A DNA stretch of 26,478 nt from Chromera velia (taxonomy: Eukaryota; Sar; Chromeraceae): assembly GCA_018398765.1 (NCBI GenBank), contig JAHBMJ010000732.1, positions 9,253 to 35,730 of the forward strand. Reading direction: 5' to 3'. The first letter of the stretch is position 1, and every line of letters starts with the position of its first letter. Below, piece by piece: positions 21,001 through 26,478 of this stretch. The translations under genes and the position numbers were made by a program. Under the pieces are notes generated by a model that ran no database searches, had not been told where the DNA came from, and worked only from the letters and a program-made list of their open reading frames with translations.

Positions 21001-24000
21001 TTGTTGTTTTGCTCTGCGCTTCTCTCTGTCCACCTTCTGTCTGCCTGTCTTCCTGTCTACGTACCTACCTGTGCGCTTACCAGACCGCTCGTCCTTCTGT
21101 TTCGCTCTCTTGTGTTGTCCGTCTGCACATATCTAACTTACGTGACTAAGGAGGGGAAAACAGAATATATTCCATGCATTGTCGCATTTTCAACTCCTAT
21201 CTGACGCACTGCGGGCGGACTGACCACTGTGGAAGCCCAGTAGTGTCCGTCCAGCATCGCCCAGAGGACGGCGGAAGACATCCTGATCAGTTTGGGAATC
21301 AGCAGGACGTTGTGAGAGTTCCACAGAGCGTCCCTGCCAAAGTAGAGACGGGATCTGTTCGTTCGAAGAGTCAGAATGTCCGTCACCTGCAGACATAAAT
21401 ACGGTTTTGTCAGCATTTGTCAGCTTTGTTCGGGTACCCATTTGGATGAAGAACCAAACGTCATCGTATGGAGATTTAAGATGTCCACAACGAACAATCC
21501 AGAAACAAAGAGTCGTAGAGAGAAAGCATTCCTCATTTGTCAGATCACGGTCGGTCTTGAAAACACTCTATCCATGTGTCCCTCTCATATTGAAGAATCG
21601 AGGCCACTGGTCAGGACTCACAAAAAACGCTATAATGCATTTCCGGCTGGGGAAAACAATGCCATCCTGACATTTACAGGACGCTTGTAAGTGAACGCAG
21701 GGCAAGACACTTACTTTTGTGGAAGGACACCGCGGTGGGTACGAAAGAGCTCAAAACAATGATAGAGCAGAGACGAACACGGATCAAAAATCAACTGACG
21801 AGCAGCTTTGCGAGATCAGGATCCCCGCTGTCGAGCATCCTGCAGAGGACGAAATAGATCGAGCAAAAGAAGAGGAAGTGGAGGGGCGATCGAAAGAGAA
21901 ACAAAGGATACATGCCGACACACCAAAGAATTGCAAACACCTGGAACAGAAACAGGAGAGGATCGGGATAAGGGGTGCATAAAATCGTTCTGCGCTTCGC
22001 ATGAAAAAGTGTAGGGAACACACAAAAAAAGAGCTATCAAATGTGCATCGTTTTTGCCGTTCAACTGACAACGGAACTCTTCGACTCTCTCTCTCTCTCT
22101 CTCGTTCAATCACCGCACAGATTTACATGGAGGCGATTGCACCTCTCTGGCCTACTGACCAAAAGATTGCAGATCTCTTCTCTCCCTTGATGGTCACCTC
22201 ACAGGCAGCAGAAGCCCTCTCCCCCCTTGGAATGTCCTTCAGAGCCTGCCGGAGGTCCCTGTGGCTCCTCACCAACAGGGCCCGAATCAACGGGTTCCCT
22301 GCCGCAGCGATCACCTCACTCAGGCCCTGTGCGGCCTGCAGGAAGGAAGGAAGGAAGGAAAGAAGGAAGGAAGGAAGGAAGGAAGGAAGGTGTCTTGTCC
22401 ATATGCATGCATGTGCTTTCATTTCCTTTCAGGAATTAAGACTCTACACAAGCATGCAATCAGAGTGGTGTGCATGCATCTCGGAGCCTTGATGTGCCTT
22501 TTGGATGTTTTGATTGTTTTTTGCTCCGAAATGAATAAGTTTTTCAATCCAGAACAACCCACTTTCACTCCTGTATACATCTTGTCTCTCCCCCTTTTGG
22601 CTCTTATTTCGTTCCGCTGTTCTCCGGGTGCGCTTTCCTGATGCAGTTTTGGCTAAATGTTTCTGGCCGGCTGGAATGCTGGCTGATCGACCCACTTACT
22701 GGCTGACCAGGCTCCAGTATTTGGTCCATGCGAGTTTGAAGGGAAGGGTCCATCTGTGCTTCCCGCAGAGTCTCTGGAGCGTGGAGAGAAGGACGGTCCC
22801 TGCAACGATCGTATGTTAAGTATTGAAGAAGCATGTACTTCTTGACTTGAACAGCTGATGCTGAGAGAGTGTCGGAAAAAAGACGAACAAGGGAAGAAAG
22901 AGGAGGGTACATTAATTACAGACGCGCATCGTACGAATCATGACGGCTGAAGTAGAGAAAAAAGCCTAAATTAAAATCAGAAAACAGTCGACCCATCAAA
23001 TAAGAATTGACAGACGGATCGACATGAATCGCGGCCTGCCTACCCTCGCCGCGTGACTGCCTGATTGAGGACCTTGCAATCTCACTGACTGACCGAACAT
23101 CGGCAGATCTACCGGAGTCACTCCGAACGCCACGCTGCACATAATTATACATTGGGAAAGTGCTTGAGAATTGCTTCTTGAACAATGACCACTCTCTGTG
23201 TTAATCAGTGTCGCGGTTGCTGCCTGTTTCAGGATACCTTCGACGCAGGACATGCTGAGGATCTCGGGGCTCTCAATCAATGGCCTTTGTGAACCTGCGT
23301 CCATTCCTTTGTAGGCAGTCCCATTCCTCCTTCCCGCTACTCCGCCGTCCTTACTCCCTTTCGCATGTGTATGCAGCAAAGCTACGGGAAACAAATGAAA
23401 ACAGCAAGAAACCTTCGACTCACTGACTGCCTGACTGACTGTTCGAGGGCGAGGTCGGGGTCATCTGCCCAGAGCTGCAGGGGATTGTCCCAGTAGGCGA
23501 GGATCCTGTGGATCTGGTTAAAGAACACCCTACAGACAGGCAGGCAGGCGTGCATACATGGACAAACAGTAGATGCGTTTGACGCACACACAAAAGCACT
23601 GGAAAGGAAAAAGGCATCGAGGGTATGCAGGTTTCACGAAAGCTGGGGACCACCTAGTAACAGCAGTTGATCTAATTTTGTGCTGAGTCAGGCGATGGCA
23701 TGTGCGTCTTTCGCAAGACCAGGCAGGATTTGACGTTGAACATGCACTTTGTCTTCAAAATGTAAACTCACGTTTGATAGCACTTATCGGACTTGACCCA
23801 GATCGCCTTCTGGCTGGGCGCCCTCTCGAGGAGAAACTGCATGAAGCTCTTCATGATTGTGTCTCTCACTGAGCGGGAGGTTTTGGGTCCCTTCTTCAGG
23901 CGCTCTGCGACTCTGCGTCTCCTGAGGGTAATGTCCTCGTCACTCTCTGCTGCATCTGAGGGCAGAGACTCCAGGGAGGAGGAAGCTCTCTTGACGAAAC

Positions 24001-26457
24001 TCCGACCCACAAAGGTTTTGCTGAGGAAACCCATCCATCCTTTTCTGTTTTTGGGAGCAGAGACGCTCTCTGCTTCCTGCTGTCCCTCCGATTCCTCTTC
24101 TGTTTCTTCTTTCTTGACCTGGACCGTTGCTTTCGGTGTGAAGTCCTCGGCTTTTTCTCCCTTTTCGTCCGCTTTGGGGCTCCCTGGGGACTCTTCTGAA
24201 GAGTCGGGGGAGCTTTGTCTTTCTTGCAGACGCACAACGCTCCCCCTTCGACCTGCTGTGCTGTTTCCCTGACCTATCAGACTGCTCCGTCGTCCTGTCA
24301 GGCTGTTTTTCCTACCCGGTAGCTCCTTCTTCTCCTGCTCTTTTTCGTTTTCCTTCGCATTCTCTTTTTTTTCTTTGTCCAACTCTTCGTCTAGGTATCC
24401 GTAGATCCCTTCCCCCTCTTCCGCTTCCTCCCCGTCAGAGTTTGCTTTCGCAATGCACTCCTCCACCGTTTTCCAAGAGTCAATAAAAATTCTCCCGTCG
24501 CTGCAGGTGAAATGCAACACCACAAGAAACAAACATAGAGAGTCAGATGGATGTACAGTTGGATTCTCTTTTGTGCAGAGTGCATGGGAGTGCTGTTTGG
24601 ACCAATTTGCAGAAGGAAAATCAGACATGACATTGCGCTGTTCTGCACGTGTGTTTCGAAATTTTGACTCACTGTCATCATGCGTCTGTTCTTCCGATTC
24701 TCAAAGGACTTTCACCATCTCACCTCTCAAATGCGTGAAGAATGTTACCGAGGATTCCCCTGTACACAGGGAGTCACAACAATAAAAACAAACAAAGGCT
24801 GATGGAGGTTTTTCCAGGCAAGGAAGGAAGGAAGCGACCGACTGACTCCTCTGTCCATCGCCCATCGTTCTCATCGACAGCCAGCTGCCACAGCCACCCC
24901 CATGCGTCCTCATGAGTCTGGTCCCACCGACGACCCACGATCTCCTGCATACACGCGACAACCGAAGCCTTGAACTGAGCTCTTGCAGCGAAGGCAGCTT
25001 GAAAGAGTTCCGCCTCCCTCCCTTCCCCTCCTCTTCTTCACATTCTTCCTCACTCATTGAGTGAGTTTCTCAGTCATCGATTCACTCATCCCCTCGTGTG
25101 CTCATTACCGTAACCATTTACACACGCACTCATTCCCGCGCTCACTGACAAACCTCCCAACAATCAGACATACCAGACACTGGCGACCAGCGCAGTGCAT
25201 ATCCAAAGCGTGAGAAAGCAACAAGGCAGGGAGGGAGGAAGTGAGGGAGGGACGGAGGGAGGGAGAAAACGTACCTGAAGTGTCTGCATCACGACTGGAG
25301 TCACCTGCAGACATAAATCCAGCACGAACACAGGACCTCACTCAAATCGCGTCTGATGAATTTGACCGCCAAACGGAAAGGGTTCCTAGGCCTGGAAAAC
25401 GGATGTTGGTGTTGGGATTGCGCAATCGGGAAAATGTGAACTGCTCTGCGGCCTTTATCGTATCCGTTCAAAACGGGACATGGATTTGATGTCGAAGGCG
25501 GTTGGTCAGCACAGATATGGATATGGTCTGATAATGGAAGGAGAGTTCTTTTCAGATGGGTCTGCACGTCTCTCCCTTTCATTGCGGCAATTCTTGTGAG
25601 GTCAAAATACTCGATGTACGCATTGAAAGAGGATGATATGATTCGAGTCTGCTGAGATGCCACAGAGGTTGCATGGTGTCTGGCTGCCCGATCATCCCGT
25701 CTCTGGGAAAGGGGATGACGCACGCACCTGGTCAAACTTGGGTATGGCCTGGTAATCCTCAAAGACCTCAGGCCAGGGGATGCCTGCATGCATTCGTCCA
25801 AACAACGAAATCAAACAGTCAGCGAGGAACCAGTGTGTGTTTGTGTGTGTGAGAGAGAGAGAAGGCGTCATTGTCGGGAAAGACGAAACCTCCTGAGTTC
25901 CCCGGGCTTTCTCAGCCGTCCCTTTCCCCAACGCCGAAAAGCACTGCATGTGCAGAGAGGCACCGCTTTCCCCTTTCCCCAACGCCGAAAAGCACTGCAT
26001 GTGCAGAGAGGCACCGCTTTCCCCTTTCCCCAACGCTGAAAAGCACTGCATGTGCAGAGAGGCACCGCTTTCCCCTTTCCCCAACGCCGAAAAGCACTGC
26101 ATGTGCAGAGAGGCACCGCTTTCCCCTTTCCCCAACGCCGAAAAGCACTGCATGTGCAGAGAGGCACCGCTTTCCCCTCAAACAAAACGGCAAGAGAGAA
26201 AACAGAAGAGAGATCTCCACAAGTGTAGAAAGGAAAGACGGGCAGCTGTGCGAAGAGGCGCTCACTGACTCACCCAGACTATTGACCACTCCCTGCACGA
26301 AGAAGAGCACACACGCAGCGCAGAAAATGGAAAAACAGAGAACTAGATGAGAGGAGTGTCATCCAAACGGCCTGTAGATGCTGTGCAATGGAGTGGAAAC
26401 ATCCGTGGAACACTCTACGATCCATGCCTGGAGACGCTCGGAGAAGAAATTCCCCAT
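17102..26457 (-). CDS. Globin-like/TRP-like cation channel fusion, 19-exon model
   Basis: Exons in transcript order: 26419-26457, 26274-26292, 25728-25783, 25275-25304, 24847-24974, 23772-24500, 23440-23529, 23238-23284, 22708-22799, 22198-22335, 21800-21940, 21225-21386, 20521-20820, 19935-20000, 19211-19690, 18798-18909, 18301-18479, 17859-18005, 17102-17368. All joins keep phase, giving 1,073 residues and a TGA at 17102-17104. Order: globin-like 1 (about 4-84), charged linker (92-298), globin-like 2 (about 300-410), pre-S1 (411-660), six membrane helices with pore (about 665-915), cytosolic tail with coiled coil (about 1034-1066). The channel half matches the TRP/polycystin layout, so it likely passes cations across a membrane; the sensor role of the N-terminal half is inference. 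The first ATG lies 21 bases from the window edge, and globin helices A-D are missing before it, so the true 5' end may lie outside. Least certain joins: exon 1, the 5' edge of exon 5, the exon 9 donor, and the frame of exon 11. Confidence 0.7.
17819..17849. repeat. (GA)n microsatellite next to a splice donor
   Basis: About 15 GA units (CT on the transcript strand) start ten bases inside the intron after exon 18. Confidence 0.95.
18301..19690 (-). other. Six-helix TRP/polycystin-like channel core (exons 15-17)
   Basis: S1 is completed by ALCFSAGHLW, S2 is ALVLFVAIGC, S3 is LRLVGVILVLAKAAVEL and S4 is VIEVAITGVILWFASVDA, with no voltage-sensor-like arginine ladder. The S4-S5 linker reads RRIAQTVAALASQMSQ, S5 LLLVLAFAHTVTFF, the pore helix FQHFGDTSVRLLALL, the filter LCGAWEPEW, and S6 HITLLVFVFIACILLL. 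The spacing of LAFA.....F, F..F......LL and the S6 length correspond to the polycystin-2/TRP pore module. The filter lacks the LGD or GMGD of PKD2 and TRPV channels. Confidence 0.7.
19935..22335 (-). other. Pre-S1 region of the channel (exons 10-14)
   Basis: Residues about 411-679. Helical segments without a recognised repeat family come first: NPLIRALLVRSHRDLRQAL, a hydrophobic stretch VFAILWCVGMYPLFLF, and LLIPKLIRMSSAVLWAML. The end, ELAAHPVVDFITTKKWNMFAW, matches the TRP pre-S1 pattern of a short hydrophobic segment followed by KW..F leading into S1. Exon 11 is open in all three frames; phase supports the one used here. An extra membrane helix in exon 11 is possible. Confidence 0.5.
22085..22103. 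repeat. (CT)n microsatellite in intron 10
   Basis: About nine CT units on the plus strand. Confidence 0.9.
22340..22390. repeat. (GGAA)n microsatellite forming a polypyrimidine tract
   Basis: About twelve GGAA units on the plus strand. On the transcript strand this is (TTCC)n directly before the tgcag acceptor of exon 10. Confidence 0.9.
22708..23872 (-). other. Globin-like segment 2 (end of exon 6 to exon 9)
   Basis: Residues about 300-410. SVRDTIMKSFMQFLLERAP resembles helix A/B, VFFNQIHRILAYWDNP resembles helix E with glutamine or isoleucine near E7, and VLLSTLQRLCGKHRW with LPFKLAWTKYWSLV is a G-H pair. It aligns end to end with segment 1: FFxxx...W, then Q/CMQEIVG.RW against TLQRLCGKHRW, then DAWGWLW against LAWTKYW. 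The F-helix region (ALEQPLIESPEIL) has no histidine. The phase-consistent donor for exon 9 is GTCAGC at 22702-22707; a stronger-looking GTAAGT eight bases downstream breaks the frame into exon 10. Confidence 0.55.
23900..24500 (-). other. Charged linker with RRxS-type phosphorylation motifs
   Basis: Residues about 92-290, in exon 6. The segment is rich in K, E and S and predicted disordered by composition. Three spaced repeats of G-R-[KR]-x-S (GRKNS, GRRSS, GRRGS; serines near 157, 164 and 178) and a fourth VKRAS (near 264) fit the basophilic PKA/PKG consensus. Several SP sites lie between them. This is where kinase control of the channel would be expected. Confidence 0.6.
24847..26457 (-). 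other. Globin-like segment 1 (exons 1-5)
   Basis: Residues about 4-84 of the model. FFSERLQAWIGVVNSLG would be helix E, VTPVVMQTLQF leads into helix G, and ACMQEIVGRRW followed by HEDAWGWLWQLAVDE is a characteristic G-H pair with the AW..LW pattern of helix H. Helices A to D are not present in the window. No histidine lies where F8 would be expected (DYQAIPKFDQ region), and E7 is not histidine. Exons 2 and 4 are only 19 and 30 bases. A six-residue start MGNFFS would fit an N-myristoylation signal (G2, S6) if the ATG at 26457 is real. Confidence 0.55.
25921..26176. repeat. 51-bp minisatellite, five copies, in intron 2
   Basis: The core AACGCCGAAAAGCACTGCAT starts at 25930, 25981, 26032, 26083 and 26134, exactly 51 bases apart. 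Copies are nearly identical; one visible difference is a T near 26037. Because 51 is a multiple of three and the unit lacks stops in several frames, both strands show spurious 17-residue repeat proteins. It lies between exons 2 and 3 of the channel gene. Confidence 0.95.
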
Positions 26458-26478
26458 GCAGACACACACGCCCCCCCC
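26458..26478. other. Window edge upstream of the channel model
   Basis: The last eight bases are a C run (G run on the transcript strand). No splice acceptor lies between the edge and the ATG at 26457, so the first exon either starts here with a 5' UTR or continues outside. Confidence 0.5.

Noticed and set aside
22700..22707. GTAAGT donor for exon 9
   Set aside because: It leaves phase 2, and exon 10 is open only in phase 0; it would need an unseen extra exon. Kept as an alternative.
25692..26310. 17-residue repeat proteins on both strands
   Set aside because: They are translations of the 51-bp minisatellite in several frames, with no splice support as exons.
1..26478. CRISPR arrays, operons, ribosome binding sites
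   Set aside because: The repeats do not have CRISPR spacing, and genes are intron-bearing and eukaryotic in style.

Overview
The window is intron-bearing nuclear DNA from a eukaryote, with many microsatellites and transposon remnants and one 253-base assembly gap. The spliced genes, TGCAG-type 3' splice sites, LINE remnant and globin-like/TRP-like domain mix suggest a unicellular alga or alveolate, with chromerid-like or dinoflagellate-like as a guess. No marker in the window fixes the taxon.

Layout. Positions 1-960 are a polypurine GGAA-type tract. Positions 2097-3530 hold two poorly understood coding remnants on opposite strands. Positions 3.5-6.4 kb are non-coding with GGCA/GACA repeats. 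A 5'-truncated LINE retrotransposon (6461-8016) retains the YADD reverse-transcriptase box, a C-terminal CCHC motif and an ATCA tail, and imperfect direct repeats of about 100 bp abut both ends. Positions 8.7-10.6 kb hold a decayed reading frame, a tandem duplication of about 200 bp, and G-rich repeats with a hairpin. Positions 11316-13458 look like a 2.1-kb element with long inverted, ATGGGG-rich ends enclosing a small spliced minus-strand gene of unknown function. Positions 13.9-17.1 kb are mostly non-coding around the gap.

The main feature is a minus-strand gene covering about 17.1-26.46 kb. Splice phases let me join 19 exons into a 1,073-residue model. From the N terminus it has a globin-like segment, a long charged linker with several RRxS-type sites, a second globin-like segment, a pre-S1 region, and a six-helix TRP/polycystin-like cation channel with a C-terminal coiled coil. 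A globin-TRP fusion would be a candidate gas-, redox- or ligand-gated channel. Neither globin-like segment shows an obvious proximal histidine, so it may sense without heme. About half of the inferred 5' splice sites start GTC, mostly GTCAGT, which is unusual.

All assignments come from reading the sequence by eye. Exon joins rest on GT-AG sites and phase agreement, not on transcripts.
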